From: Mycobacterium paraterrae
GTDB lineage: Bacteria > Actinomycetota > Actinomycetes > Mycobacteriales > Mycobacteriaceae
Direction: 5' to 3'
DNA length: 64,000 nt
Assembly (NCBI RefSeq): GCF_022430545.2
Contig: NZ_CP092488.2
Coordinates: forward strand, 2,666,001 to 2,730,000
Under the pieces are notes generated by a model. It searched no databases. It was not told the DNA's origin and saw only the letters and a program-made list of their open reading frames with translations. Both the position numbers and the translations under genes were made by a program. Positions 26,463 to 34,551 of this stretch are shown here, piece by piece. Numbering within the stretch: the first letter of the stretch is position 1; each line of letters begins with the position of its first letter.

Positions 26463-26479
26463 TTAAGAATCCATCAAGC
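26463..26479 (+). promoter_or_regulatory. 11-bp-period direct repeat before lpqH-like gene
   Basis: TTAAGAATCCATCAAGC has TTAAG and TCAAG 11 bp apart and matches the element at 25381 in 13 of 17 positions. It lies ~60 bp before the LpqH-like start. A TATTTA box follows 14 bp after the second half, so the repeat could occupy the -35 region, as activators of the OmpR/SARP type do. Confidence 0.4.
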
Positions 26480-26536
26480 CCACTCTCGCACTGTATTTAC
26501 GCACGACATCAACAACCCACAACAAGGAGTTCTTCA

Positions 26537-27007
26537 ATGAAGCGCAACGTTCTGATCATGACCGGTACGGCGGCAGCCCTCGCCACCGTAATGGTCGGTT
26601 GCTCCCACAGCGACAAGGCCGTCAGCGTCGGTAACGCCGCTGTGGCACCCGCCGGTGCGTCCAACACCAAGGTGGTCGTCGACGGCAAGGATCAACACGT
26701 CACCGGCCAGGTGGCCTGCACCAAGGTTGCCGGCACGCTCAACATCGCCATCGGCGGCGGCACCGGTGCCGGCGCCACGGGCATCGGCGCAGTGCTCACC
26801 GATGCCACGCCGCCTGTCGTGAAATCCGTTGCGCTGGGCAACGTCAACGGCGTGACGCTCGGCGTCGGCGGCACCACCGGCAAGGCGGATGCCACCAAGG
26901 ACGGCAACTCGTACAAGATCAGCGGCACCGCGACCGGCGTGGACATGGCCAACCCGATGGGCGGGCAAGTCAACAAATCGTTCGAACTCGACGTCGCCTG
27001 CCCCTAA
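26537..27007 (+). CDS. LpqH (19-kDa antigen) family lipoprotein
   Basis: 156 aa versus 159 for M. tuberculosis LpqH. Signal peptide with lipobox MVGC, a Ser/Ala/Pro-rich linker, then the conserved body KVVVDGKDQHVTGQVACTKVAG, NIAIGGG, KSVALGNVNGVTLGVG, KDGNSYKISGTATGVDMANP and NKSFELDVACP, with the two Cys that form the disulfide. LpqH is a surface lipoprotein and TLR2 ligand; this is a homologue in a different location, probably a paralogue. AAGGAG lies 8 bp before the ATG. A strong hairpin follows the stop. Confidence 0.88.
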   Translation: MKRNVLIMTGTAAALATVMVGCSHSDKAVSVGNAAVAPAGASNTKVVVDGKDQHVTGQVACTKVAGTLNIAIGGGTGAGATGIGAVLTDATPPVVKSVALGNVNGVTLGVGGTTGKADATKDGNSYKISGTATGVDMANPMGGQVNKSFELDVACP

Positions 27008-27010
27008 CCC

Positions 27011-27051
27011 AATCCCGTTCGGCCAGCGAACGCCGCTGGCCGAACGGGATT
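27011..27051. terminator. Strong bidirectional hairpin terminator
   Basis: AATCCCGTTCGGCCAGCG and its exact reverse complement flank a 5-nt loop (AACGC): an 18-bp perfect stem three bases after the LpqH-like stop and nine bases before the 3' end of the convergent oxidoreductase gene. The ends are AT-rich (AAT/ATT), giving short A and U tracts in both directions. Confidence 0.85.
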
Positions 27052-27060
27052 GCCGCTGGC

Positions 27061-27930
27061 TCAACCGATTTCTGACATCCGCGGCATCACCTCGTCGCCG
27101 AACCGCTTCACGAACCCGGCCGGATCCGGTGTGCCGGGGATCGGACCGGTGTTGATCAGGTCGACACCGAGCCCTGCCAAACCCTCGAGCTTCTTCAGAT
27201 ATCCGTCGACATCTGCGAACGGATCGTCGAACACACCGACCGTTTTCCGGATCTCCGCGACGTCGCGCTCCACGGCCTCACAGTGCCGCGTAAGCACGTC
27301 GATCTTGTGCGCCACCACGTCGACATCGGAATCGGTGGAGTTCCACACGTCGGCGTACTGGGCGACCAGTCGCAGCGTCTTTTTCTCACCGCCACCGCCG
27401 ATCAACACCGGCGGACGCTGAATCGGCTGTGGCACACATAAGGTCTCGGCCAAGTGGTAGTGCTTGCCGTCGTACGGCCCGTCATTGTCGCTCCACATCT
27501 GCCGACAGATCTGCAGGGTCTCCTCGAGCATCTCGAATCGCGTACTCAACGGCGGATACGGCACTCCCAGCGCCACGTGCTCACGCTCGTACCACGCCGC
27601 ACCGATACCCAGCATCGACCGTCCTCCGGACAGCACGTCCAAAGTGGTCACCGTCTTGGCCAGCAGGCCCGGATGCCGGTAGGTCACCCCGGTCACCAGC
27701 AACGCCAACGCGATGTCGGTGGTGCGGCCCGCCAGAAATCCCAAGGAGGTGTAGCCCTCCAGGAACGGATCTTCAGCCCGCCCAACGGCTTCCATCTGGA
27801 AGAAGTGGTCGGCGAGGGTGAACATAGTGGCGCCGATGTCCTCAGCGGCCGTCGCGGTGGACAGCAGGGCCGGCGTCAACGCGGCCGGGTCGCCCGGCAA
27901 GAAATCGATGAAGTGTATGCCTACTTCCAT
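27061..27930 (-). CDS. LLM-class (F420-dependent) oxidoreductase
   Basis: 289 aa luciferase-like TIM barrel. Motifs: ATMFTLADHFFQ, ALLVTGVTYRHPGLLAKTVTTLDVLSGGRSMLGIGAAWYEREH, the RFEMLEETLQICRQMW helix and PPVLIGGGGEKKTLRLVAQYADVWN. Mycobacterial members of this subgroup mostly use F420 rather than FMN; the substrate is unknown. It is 10 bp downstream of a MarR gene and probably forms an operon with it. Confidence 0.85.
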   Translation of the reverse strand: MEVGIHFIDFLPGDPAALTPALLSTATAAEDIGATMFTLADHFFQMEAVGRAEDPFLEGYTSLGFLAGRTTDIALALLVTGVTYRHPGLLAKTVTTLDVLSGGRSMLGIGAAWYEREHVALGVPYPPLSTRFEMLEETLQICRQMWSDNDGPYDGKHYHLAETLCVPQPIQRPPVLIGGGGEKKTLRLVAQYADVWNSTDSDVDVVAHKIDVLTRHCEAVERDVAEIRKTVGVFDDPFADVDGYLKKLEGLAGLGVDLINTGPIPGTPDPAGFVKRFGDEVMPRMSEIG

Positions 27931-27940
27931 GTGTCTCCCC

Positions 27941-28390
27941 TTACTGGTCGGTCAAGCGCTCGAGCAGCGACAACGCGTCGTTGATCACGCGGCGTTCCCG
28001 CTCCGAATAGCGCTCCTGCATGGCACGGGCCAGCCATTCCTCACGGGCCTGGCGGTCACTTTCAGCGCGTCGACGCCCTGCGGCGGTCAGCGAGATGACT
28101 TGTCGCCGACCGTCGTTGGGGTCAGGTGCGCGCTGAATGAGGCCCTGCTGTTCCAGCGCGGCCACGATAGTGGCCATCGACTGGGGCCGCACCTGTTCGG
28201 CGGTGGCCAACGCGCTCGTCGTCGATGCGCCGTCCTTCCACAACCGGTTGAGCACGGCGGTCTGCGATGGCGTCAGGCCTTCGCCGGTCGCGACGCCCCT
28301 GAGTCGACGACGCAACCGACTGAACAACACCCGTAGATCTCGAGCGGCAGATACCGCAGACTCGCTGATCCCGTCCACCAGACCCACCAT
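27941..28390 (-). CDS. MarR family transcriptional regulator
   Basis: 149 aa winged-helix regulator: LTPSQTAVLNRLWKDGASTTSALATAEQVRPQSMATIVAALEQQGLIQRAPDPNDGRRQVISLTAAGRR covers the recognition helix and wing. A palindromic operator 15 bp upstream of its start suggests autoregulation, and the co-directional oxidoreductase gene is the likely co-regulated target. MarR proteins usually release DNA when they bind phenolic or oxidising ligands; the ligand here is unknown. Confidence 0.9.
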   Translation of the reverse strand: MVGLVDGISESAVSAARDLRVLFSRLRRRLRGVATGEGLTPSQTAVLNRLWKDGASTTSALATAEQVRPQSMATIVAALEQQGLIQRAPDPNDGRRQVISLTAAGRRRAESDRQAREEWLARAMQERYSERERRVINDALSLLERLTDQ

Positions 28391-28404
28391 ACAGTAGACA
28401 GCTA

Positions 28405-28426
28405 AAACTGTACAGTTTGAACTGTA
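28405..28426. promoter_or_regulatory. Palindromic MarR operator
   Basis: AAACTGTACAGTTT (28405-28418) is a perfect 14-bp palindrome. It overlaps a second inverted repeat, TACAGTT-TG-AACTGTA (28411-28426), and ATACAGT/ACTGTAT outer half-sites flank it at 28389 and 28421. Such nested dyads just upstream of the marR start are typical of MarR autoregulatory sites. Confidence 0.75.
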
Positions 28427-28436
28427 TAACTGCGGG

Positions 28437-28706
28437 CTAGCGGGACTGGCGAATGGCGTTGCCGCCGAGATAGGCGAGGTATCCGATGATTCCGATGACG
28501 CCGAGACTGCGGGTCTGCTTGCTGGCGAAGCTCAATCCGAGCACCGTTTCGATGCTGCCGTTGGTATAGACGTGTTGTCGGGTGTTACGAGGGAACGCCG
28601 ACTTGGTGATCGGCTCGAACAGTGCAGGGCTGGTGAAGTGTGCCAAGCCGGCGCCGGCCAGCGCCAAACCCGAAAAGCGGGCGATGCGGTTGCTTTTGCG
28701 TGACAT
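28437..28706 (-). CDS. Small membrane protein, unknown
   Basis: 89 aa with two hydrophobic helices, ~10-30 (FSGLALAGAGLAHFTSPALF) and ~65-82 (LGVIGIIGYLAYLGGN), joined by a loop with NTRQHVYTNGSIETVLGLSFASKQTR. The loop resembles short DoxX-like membrane proteins of actinobacteria, but I cannot confirm it. It lies 8 bp downstream of the monooxygenase gene and is probably co-transcribed with it. Confidence 0.65.
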   Translation of the reverse strand: MSRKSNRIARFSGLALAGAGLAHFTSPALFEPITKSAFPRNTRQHVYTNGSIETVLGLSFASKQTRSLGVIGIIGYLAYLGGNAIRQSR

Positions 28707-28714
28707 GCCTCTCC

Positions 28715-30205
28715 TTAGCTGATCGCGTAGTCACTCAACGGGAAGTTCGACGCCTCTTCGATCGCCGTCGCGGTGGCCATCGGGCGCAGCAGTGACGGTT
28801 CTCCGCTGGGATTGAAGTAGTAGGACCGCGAGCTGGCGCAGTTACCCAGCACCCACAGCGAATCGCCGAGCAATTCGGTCATCCGGTCGAGGTAGCGCGC
28901 GTTGGCCTCTTCGGTCACTTCGAAGGTGTCGGCACCTTGGCGCTTGAGCTCGGCGAAAAGCCGGTCCATCAACCGCATCTGGTACTCCATGGTGTTGAAG
29001 AAGTTCAAACCCAGGAACGCGAACGGGCTGGCCAGGCTCAAGTAGTTCGGGAAATACGGCATCGACACGCCTTGATACGCCTGGAAACGCGTGTCACGCC
29101 ACCACTTTCCGAGGTTGCGGCCGTCGCGGCCGATCACTTCGATGGCGGGGAAGTTGGCTTCCCACAGGTCGAACCCCGTCGCCAGCACGAGCGTGTCGAT
29201 ATGCGTCTTCGATCCGTCGGCGTTGACGATGCCGTCAGCCTCGATACGTTCGATTCCGTCGGCCTGTAGGTGCACGTGCGGTTTGGTGAAGCTGCGGAAG
29301 TACGTGTTGGAGAACGTCGGCCGCTTGCATCCCAGGTCGTAGTCGGGAGTGAGCTTGCGCCGCAGTTCCTTATCGCGGATCGCCACGAACTGGTTGATCT
29401 TGCACAGATCCATTGCGGATATGTTGAGCCGCTTGAACAGCGGAACCCGGTAGCGCACCAGCCCGACGGTGATCATCATCTCGTAGATGGTGTCGGTGAT
29501 GGATCGGATAGCCCGCTGCGTCCAGGGCAGGCGCGCGAACAGCCGCTTGGCCCGTTCGGAGAACCGCAGGTCGATTTTCGGGGCTACCCAGATCGGGGTG
29601 CGCTGGTAGACGGTGAGATCAGCCGCTCTTTCGGCCAGCTTGGGAATGAGCTGAACCGCCGTGGCGCCGGTCCCGATGATCCCGATCCGATGACCGGCGG
29701 GATCGAAGTCGTCCTCCCACTCGGTGGTGTGGATGATTTTGCCCTCGAATGTCGTGATTCCGGGAATGTCGGGGGTCTTCGGCTGGGACAGGAAGCCGGT
29801 CGCGGTGATCAGGTAGCGCACGGAGATGACGTCGCCGCCGGACAGCGAGACCTGCCAGTGCCGGGTCTCCTCGTCCCAGCGTGCACTTTCGACGACGGTG
29901 TTGAACCTCATGTGCCGGCGGACGTCGTACTTGTCGGCCACGCTCGCCGCGTACTGCTTGATCTCCGGGCCCGGGGTGAACAGCCGCGACCAGTTCGGAT
30001 TCGGCTCGAAGAAGTAGGAATACGTGGTCGTGGGAACGTCGACGGCGAGGCCCGGGTAGTGGTTGACGTGCCAGGTTCCGCCGAGGTCGTCCTCGCGGTC
30101 GAGAATCACGAAGTCGTCGATACCCATGCGCTTGAGCTGGATGGCCGCGCCGATACCGCCGAAGCCGGCCCCGACGATGAGAGCCTCGAAATGCTCCGAT
30201 GTCAT
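28715..30205 (-). CDS. Baeyer-Villiger type FAD monooxygenase (EthA/MymA-like)
   Basis: 496 aa flavin monooxygenase. FAD motif GAGFGGIGAAIQ (residues 12-23), NADPH motif GTGATAVQL (~187), and the Baeyer-Villiger fingerprint FEGKIIHTTEW just before it. Also TWHVNHYPGLAVDVPTTTYSYFF and a C-terminal substrate region. Length and motifs match M. tuberculosis MymA and EthA, which oxidise ketones and activate thioamide drugs; the natural substrate is unknown. I use the ATG giving MTSEHFEALIVGAG; the longer open frame adds 68 low-complexity residues. Confidence 0.9.
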   Translation of the reverse strand: MTSEHFEALIVGAGFGGIGAAIQLKRMGIDDFVILDREDDLGGTWHVNHYPGLAVDVPTTTYSYFFEPNPNWSRLFTPGPEIKQYAASVADKYDVRRHMRFNTVVESARWDEETRHWQVSLSGGDVISVRYLITATGFLSQPKTPDIPGITTFEGKIIHTTEWEDDFDPAGHRIGIIGTGATAVQLIPKLAERAADLTVYQRTPIWVAPKIDLRFSERAKRLFARLPWTQRAIRSITDTIYEMMITVGLVRYRVPLFKRLNISAMDLCKINQFVAIRDKELRRKLTPDYDLGCKRPTFSNTYFRSFTKPHVHLQADGIERIEADGIVNADGSKTHIDTLVLATGFDLWEANFPAIEVIGRDGRNLGKWWRDTRFQAYQGVSMPYFPNYLSLASPFAFLGLNFFNTMEYQMRLMDRLFAELKRQGADTFEVTEEANARYLDRMTELLGDSLWVLGNCASSRSYYFNPSGEPSLLRPMATATAIEEASNFPLSDYAIS

Positions 30206-30251
30206 GGCACGACAATATACGCAGTACCACCGGTACCGGTAAACTGCCGCG

Positions 30252-30575
30252 CTAGTCGGTCGACGTGTTCTTCGCGCCCATCGCCCGGTTCGCGGCCTGA
30301 AGTTCGGCGTTGTCGTCCTGAAGGTCGAGGATGCGTCCGATGCCGGCGAGGTTGACCCCGGCGTCCACCAGCTCGCTGATGCGACGGAGTCGGGCGATGT
30401 CGTCCGCACTGTAGCGGCGGGTGCCTCCGTTGCTGCGGGCCGGGCTGAGCAGGCCGTGGCGCTCGTACAGCCGCAGCGACTGCACCGCGACGCCCGAGAG
30501 TTCGGCAGCTACCGAGATCCCATAGACGCCGCGATCCGACGAGGGTGTCACGTGGTTGTCCGATTGGTCGACCAT
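30252..30575 (-). CDS. MerR family regulator, HspR-like
   Basis: 107 aa. MerR-type DNA-binding domain: YGISVAAELSGVAVQSLRLYERHGLLSPARSNGGTRRYSADDIARLRRISELVDAGVNLAGIGRIL, then a short coiled coil (QDDNAELQAANRAM). The layout matches HspR, the repressor of heat-shock genes. It is divergent from hsp18, the probable target. The ATG has GGAGG nine bases upstream; an upstream in-frame TTG-type start is less likely. Confidence 0.85.
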   Translation of the reverse strand: MVDQSDNHVTPSSDRGVYGISVAAELSGVAVQSLRLYERHGLLSPARSNGGTRRYSADDIARLRRISELVDAGVNLAGIGRILDLQDDNAELQAANRAMGAKNTSTD

Positions 30576-30619
30576 CGCGCCACCCTCCGCAGTAAGTTCA
30601 GAAAATCTTTCTACCATGC

Positions 30620-30648
30620 TTGCACATATCTCGCCGGAGTGCTATATC
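30620..30648 (+). promoter_or_regulatory. Candidate promoter of hsp18
   Basis: TTGCAC, 17 bp, TATATC on the plus strand in the merR-hsp18 gap, ~60-70 bp before the hsp18 start. A TGCCA-TC-TGGCA dyad (30656-30667) lies at the expected transcription start and could be an operator. I do not see the CTTGAGT-type HAIR inverted repeat used by HspR, so the operator is unproven. Confidence 0.45.
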
Positions 30649-30716
30649 AAATCTATGCCATCTGGCACACTTTATACATGGCAGTTCACAACGATTGGAG
30701 AACAGAGGTGACCACC

Positions 30717-31166
30717 ATGCTGATGCGCACCGACCCGTTCCGCGAGCTCGACCGTTTCGCCCAGCAGGTGCAAGGCACGGCCGCACGCCCGGCGGTGATG
30801 CCCATGGATGCCTGGCGCGAAGGAGACGCCTTCTTCGTCGAGTTCGACCTTCCCGGTATCAAGCAGGACTCGCTGGACCTCGACATCGAACGCAACGTGG
30901 TGACGATTCGCGCCGAGCGTCCCGCCGTCGACCAGAACCGCGAGATGCTCGCGTCCGAGCGCCCGCGTGGCGTCTTCAGCCGCCAGCTGGTTCTCGGTGA
31001 CAACCTCGACACCGAGCACATCGACGCGTCGTACGACGAGGGCGTGCTGCGGTTGCGGATTCCAGTGTCCGAGCGGGCCAAGCCGCGCAAGATCACGATC
31101 GGTCGAGGGGGCGGGCAGCAGGCCCTCAAGAACGGTGTAGGCGCTCGCGAAGTCATCAACGCATAA
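30717..31166 (+). CDS. hsp18: Small heat-shock protein Hsp18 (18-kDa antigen)
   Basis: 149 aa. It matches the M. leprae 18-kDa antigen closely from the first residue: MLMRTDPFRELDRFAQQV, then ARPAVMPMDAWREGDAFFVEFDLPG, LDLDIERNVVTIRAERP, ERPRGVFSRQLVLGDNLDTE, and the alpha-crystallin end ASYDEGVLRLRIPVSERAKPRKI. It is an Hsp20 holdase chaperone. An upstream in-frame GTG at 30708 has a GGAG seven bases before it and may be the true start, adding three residues. M. tuberculosis has no direct orthologue at this place. Confidence 0.93.
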   Translation: MLMRTDPFRELDRFAQQVQGTAARPAVMPMDAWREGDAFFVEFDLPGIKQDSLDLDIERNVVTIRAERPAVDQNREMLASERPRGVFSRQLVLGDNLDTEHIDASYDEGVLRLRIPVSERAKPRKITIGRGGGQQALKNGVGAREVINA

Positions 31167-31217
31167 CCGCTCGGTGGGCGGCAGCCGGTCGAGGTGACCG
31201 TGCTGCCGCCCATCTTG

Positions 31218-31844
31218 CTACTCGCGGCCGAGCAGACGAAGCGCGGCCGCCACCGCCAGTCCCGGCACATCGAGGGTTTTCGACGCGAGATCGTGTCGGG
31301 CCCCGGCGATTTCGACAATTTGAGTGGGCGCGGCAATCAGCGCCGCGGCATCCCGCACCTCCGTCGGCGAGCCGAAGGGGTCCGACGTGCCGTGGGTGAA
31401 TACCGTCGGCACCGCGATGTCGGGCAGGTGTTCCGTCCGGGCGCGCTCCGGCTTTCCCGGTGGGTGCACGGGGTACGAAAACAGGGTCAGCACATCGACG
31501 TCCGCGTCTTTGGCGGCCACCACCATCGACGTCATCCGGCCGCCGTAGGAATGACCGCCGGCGATCAGCGGACCGTCGGTCAGGTCGCGGCAGACCGCGA
31601 TGGCCTCGACGATGCCGGCGCGGTCACCGGCCGCCGAACCCGACGGCGGTCCCTTGGGTCGCTTGCGCCGATACGGCAGGTCGTAGCGAACGGCCAGCCA
31701 GCCCCGCCGGGCCCACTCGTCGCAAAGGCGTTGCAGCATCGGCGATTCGCGATTACCACCGGCGCCGTGCGTCAGCACGACCACACCGTAGGGCTTCCCG
31801 TCCGGCTCGTGTGCGATGCCCGCGATGTCCTCGAGGTTGCTCAT
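31218..31844 (-). CDS. Alpha/beta hydrolase (Rv0421c-like, KANL3/Tex30 type)
   Basis: 208 aa. The oxyanion region is VVLTHGAGGNRESP, the nucleophile elbow GGHSYGGRM, and the late Asp/His lie in FTHGTSDPFG and GARHDL. The fold is that of dienelactone-hydrolase-like proteins, and a position next to thiD-thiC is conserved in M. tuberculosis. Substrate unknown. Its start overlaps the thiD stop by 4 nt, so it is translated as the last gene of thiC-thiD-hydrolase. Confidence 0.85.
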   Translation of the reverse strand: MSNLEDIAGIAHEPDGKPYGVVVLTHGAGGNRESPMLQRLCDEWARRGWLAVRYDLPYRRKRPKGPPSGSAAGDRAGIVEAIAVCRDLTDGPLIAGGHSYGGRMTSMVVAAKDADVDVLTLFSYPVHPPGKPERARTEHLPDIAVPTVFTHGTSDPFGSPTEVRDAAALIAAPTQIVEIAGARHDLASKTLDVPGLAVAAALRLLGRE

Positions 31845-32680
31845 TCGTGCAGCCTAAACAGCGGCGACACCGGGCCGTGGCCGTGCCCGAGTGGATACGC
31901 CGCGCGCAAACCCTCGGTCACCCACTGTTTGGCGAACGCGACGGCGTCGAGCAGCGGGTAGCCGTGTGCCAGCGCGCATGCCGTCGCCGCTGCCAGGGTG
32001 TCACCGGCGCCGTGGTCATGGGTGGTGTTCACCCGCGGCGACTCGAATTCGTGAAAGTCGTTGCCGTCGAACAGCAGATCGGTGCTGCTGGCCGATCCCT
32101 GCAGGTGTCCGCCCTTGACCATCGCCCACTGCGGGCCCAATGCGTGCAGCGCCCGGGCGGCCTCGGCCTGCGTCGTCGAGTCGACGACGTCGATATCGAC
32201 CAGTAGCCGCACCTCGTGCAGGTTGGGCGTCACCAGGGTCGCGAGCGGAAACATTTCGGTGCGAAGGGAATCCAGCGCCGCATGGTCGAGCAGCGCGTCG
32301 CCGTGCATCGACGCGCACACCGGATCGACGACCAAGGGAACGCCCGCGCCATGCTCGCGCCAACTCCGGGCGACGGCGGCGATGATCTCGGTCGACGCGA
32401 GCATTCCCGTCTTCGCGGCGTGCAGCCCGATGTCGTCAGACACCGCGGCGATCTGGGCAGCCACCACCTCGGGCGGAATGGGGTGAAAACCCTTGACGCC
32501 CACCGTGTTCTGCACGGTCACCGCCGTCACCGCGCACAATGTGTGAACGCCGAGCAGGGTGCAGGTACGGATGTCGGCCTGCATGCCGGCACCGCCGCCG
32601 GAGTCCGACCCGGCGATCGTCAGCACCCGCGTCGGCGTCCCGCCGGGCGGCGCCAGCGGTAGAAAACTACGCCTGGGCAA
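31841..32680 (-). CDS. thiD: HMP/HMP-phosphate kinase ThiD
   Basis: Ribokinase-fold enzyme that phosphorylates hydroxymethylpyrimidine twice. Motifs: TIAGSDSGGGAGMQADI, VTAVTVQNTVGVKG, AAKTGMLAS, VVDPVCASMHGDALL, TLVTPNLHE, KGGHLQG and the anion hole/catalytic Asp in THDHGAGDTLAAATACALAHG. The start is uncertain: no ATG precedes the kinase domain. TTG at 32680 keeps the LPLAPPG leader I recall from related ThiD proteins and overlaps thiC by 14 nt; GTG at 32626 would give 261 aa. Part of the thiC operon. Confidence 0.92.
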   Translation of the reverse strand: MPRRSFLPLAPPGGTPTRVLTIAGSDSGGGAGMQADIRTCTLLGVHTLCAVTAVTVQNTVGVKGFHPIPPEVVAAQIAAVSDDIGLHAAKTGMLASTEIIAAVARSWREHGAGVPLVVDPVCASMHGDALLDHAALDSLRTEMFPLATLVTPNLHEVRLLVDIDVVDSTTQAEAARALHALGPQWAMVKGGHLQGSASSTDLLFDGNDFHEFESPRVNTTHDHGAGDTLAAATACALAHGYPLLDAVAFAKQWVTEGLRAAYPLGHGHGPVSPLFRLHE

Positions 32681-34295
32681 GCGGCAGATACACCCGGTTG
32701 CCGTGCTCGGCGAACTCGACCGACTTCTCCGCCATGGCGGCCTCGATCGCTTCCTCGCTGTCGAGTCCGTGCTTGGCCGCGTAATCCCGGACGTCCTGCG
32801 TGATACGCATCGAGCAGAACTTCGGACCGCACATCGAGCAAAAGTGCGCGGTCTTGGCGGGCTCGGCCGGCAGCGTCTCGTCGTGATATTCCCGGGCGGT
32901 GTCGGGGTCCAGTGACAGCGCGAACTGGTCGTGCCAACGGAACTCGAAACGGGCCTGCGACAAGGCGTTGTCGCGCTGCTGCGCGTGCGGGTGCCCCTTG
33001 GCCAGGTCGCCGGCATGGGCGGCGATCTTGTAGGCAATCACGCCGTCCTTGACGTCCTTGCGGTCCGGCAGGCCGAGGTGCTCCTTGGGCGTGACGTAGC
33101 ACAGCATCGCCGTGCCGGCCTGCGCGATGATCGCGGCGCCGATTGCGGAGGTGATGTGGTCATAGGCCGGGGCGATGTCGGTGGTCAGCGGCCCGAGCGT
33201 GTAGAACGGTGCCTCTTCGCAGACCTCCTCTTCCAGTCGCACGTTCTCGACGATCTTGTGCATCGGGACGTGCCCCGGACCTTCGATCATCACCTGTGCG
33301 CCATGGGCTTTGGCGATCTTGGTGAGCTCGCCCAGCGTGCGCAGCTCGGAGAACTGGGCGGCGTCGTTGGCGTCGGCGATCGATCCGGGCCGCAGCCCGT
33401 CGCCGAGTGAGAAGGTCACGTCGTACTGGGCGAAGATGTCGCACAATTCGGCAAAGTTGGTGTACAGGAACGACTCTCGATGGTGTGCCAGGCACCAGGC
33501 GGCCATGATCGAACCACCGCGGGACACGATGCCGGTGACTCGCTTGGCGGTCAGCGGCACGTAGCGCAGCAGCACTCCCGCGTGCACGGTCATGTAGTCG
33601 ACGCCCTGTTCGCACTGCTCGATCACGGTGTCGCGGTATAGCTCCCAGGTCAGCTCGGTCGGATCACCGTTGACCTTTTCCAGCGCCTGATAGATGGGCA
33701 CGGTGCCAACCGGGACGGGCGAGTTACGCATGATCCACTCGCGGGTGGCGTGGATGTCCTTGCCGGTCGACAGGTCCATGATGGTGTCGGCGCCCCATCG
33801 GGTTGCCCACACCATCTTGTCGACCTCCTCGGCGATCGACGACGTCACCGCGGAGTTGCCGATGTTGGCATTGACCTTCACCGCGAACGCCTTGCCGATG
33901 ATCATCGGCTCGCTCTCGGGGTGGTTGTGGTTGGCCGGGATCACCGCGCGGCCGCGCGCGACCTCGTCGCGCACCAGCTCGGCCGGCATCTGCTCACGGG
34001 CCGCGATGAACGCCATTTCGGCGGTGATCTCTCCGGCGCGGGCCCGCTGCAGCTGGGTGCCGCGATCGCGGACCACGCCGGGACGAGCCGGCAGGCCAGC
34101 GTGCACGTCGATCACAGCGTCAGGGTCGGTGTACGGGCCCGATGTGTCGTACAGGTCGAGGTGTTCGCCGTTGGACAGGTTCACGCGCCGGAACGGAACT
34201 TTCGCACCGGGCACCCCGTCGACGTCCCGGTAGACCTTGCTGCTGCCCGCGATCGGGCCGGTGGTGACGGTCGGTTCGACTGCTAAGTCGGTCAT
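32667..34295 (-). CDS. thiC: Phosphomethylpyrimidine synthase ThiC
   Basis: 542 aa radical SAM enzyme that converts aminoimidazole ribotide to HMP phosphate. Family blocks are all present: SNGEHLDLYDTSGPYTDP, RGRAVIPANHNHPESEPMIIG, NIGNSAVTSSI, WGADTIMDLSTGKDIH, DYMTVHAGVLLRYVPLTAKRVTGIVSRGG, EGPGHVPMHKI and the C-terminal cluster CSMCGPKFCSM (Cys-x2-Cys-x4-Cys). First gene of thiC-thiD-hydrolase and preceded by a TPP riboswitch. Confidence 0.97.
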   Translation of the reverse strand: MTDLAVEPTVTTGPIAGSSKVYRDVDGVPGAKVPFRRVNLSNGEHLDLYDTSGPYTDPDAVIDVHAGLPARPGVVRDRGTQLQRARAGEITAEMAFIAAREQMPAELVRDEVARGRAVIPANHNHPESEPMIIGKAFAVKVNANIGNSAVTSSIAEEVDKMVWATRWGADTIMDLSTGKDIHATREWIMRNSPVPVGTVPIYQALEKVNGDPTELTWELYRDTVIEQCEQGVDYMTVHAGVLLRYVPLTAKRVTGIVSRGGSIMAAWCLAHHRESFLYTNFAELCDIFAQYDVTFSLGDGLRPGSIADANDAAQFSELRTLGELTKIAKAHGAQVMIEGPGHVPMHKIVENVRLEEEVCEEAPFYTLGPLTTDIAPAYDHITSAIGAAIIAQAGTAMLCYVTPKEHLGLPDRKDVKDGVIAYKIAAHAGDLAKGHPHAQQRDNALSQARFEFRWHDQFALSLDPDTAREYHDETLPAEPAKTAHFCSMCGPKFCSMRITQDVRDYAAKHGLDSEEAIEAAMAEKSVEFAEHGNRVYLPLAQA

Positions 34296-34298
34296 TTT

Positions 34299-34390
34299 CT
34301 CTCCCTACGACGGCATTACCCGATCAGGTTCTTACGGTCGACGGCCCCGAGCCGTCCTCTCAGCGCACCGGGCGTGCGCTCCCGCTGTCT
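34299..34390 (-). promoter_or_regulatory. TPP riboswitch upstream of thiC
   Basis: Read on the minus strand, GCGCTGAGAGG and AACCTGATCGGGTAATGCC are the two conserved arms of the TPP aptamer, followed by GTCGTAGGGAGAG. The P1 3' strand contains the AGGGAGAG ribosome-binding site, seven bases before the thiC ATG, so translational control as at thiO is likely. Both TPP-dependent branches (pyrimidine and thiazole) in this window thus share feedback. Confidence 0.94.
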
Positions 34391-34551
34391 TGCCCGGCTC
34401 CTCCTCGGATCGTTTTTCGATCCGCATTGTCGCCGGGCACGTTTATCTGGCAGTGCCTACGCTAGCGCAGCCTGGCGGGGGTGCGCAGGGATGCGTTCGG
34501 TTGCTGGCTAATCGGTAGGCAAGCTGGGGCATCGGTGGAAGGATGGTCGTC

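Noticed and set aside
32681..33037. Long N-terminal extension of ThiD
   Set aside because: It is antisense-free shadow coding through thiC with low-complexity Arg/Ser/Pro sequence; kinase homology starts near LPLAPPG.
34441..34470. Possible SigF promoter (GTTT box) before the ANTAR operon
   Set aside because: No GGGTA at the required spacing.
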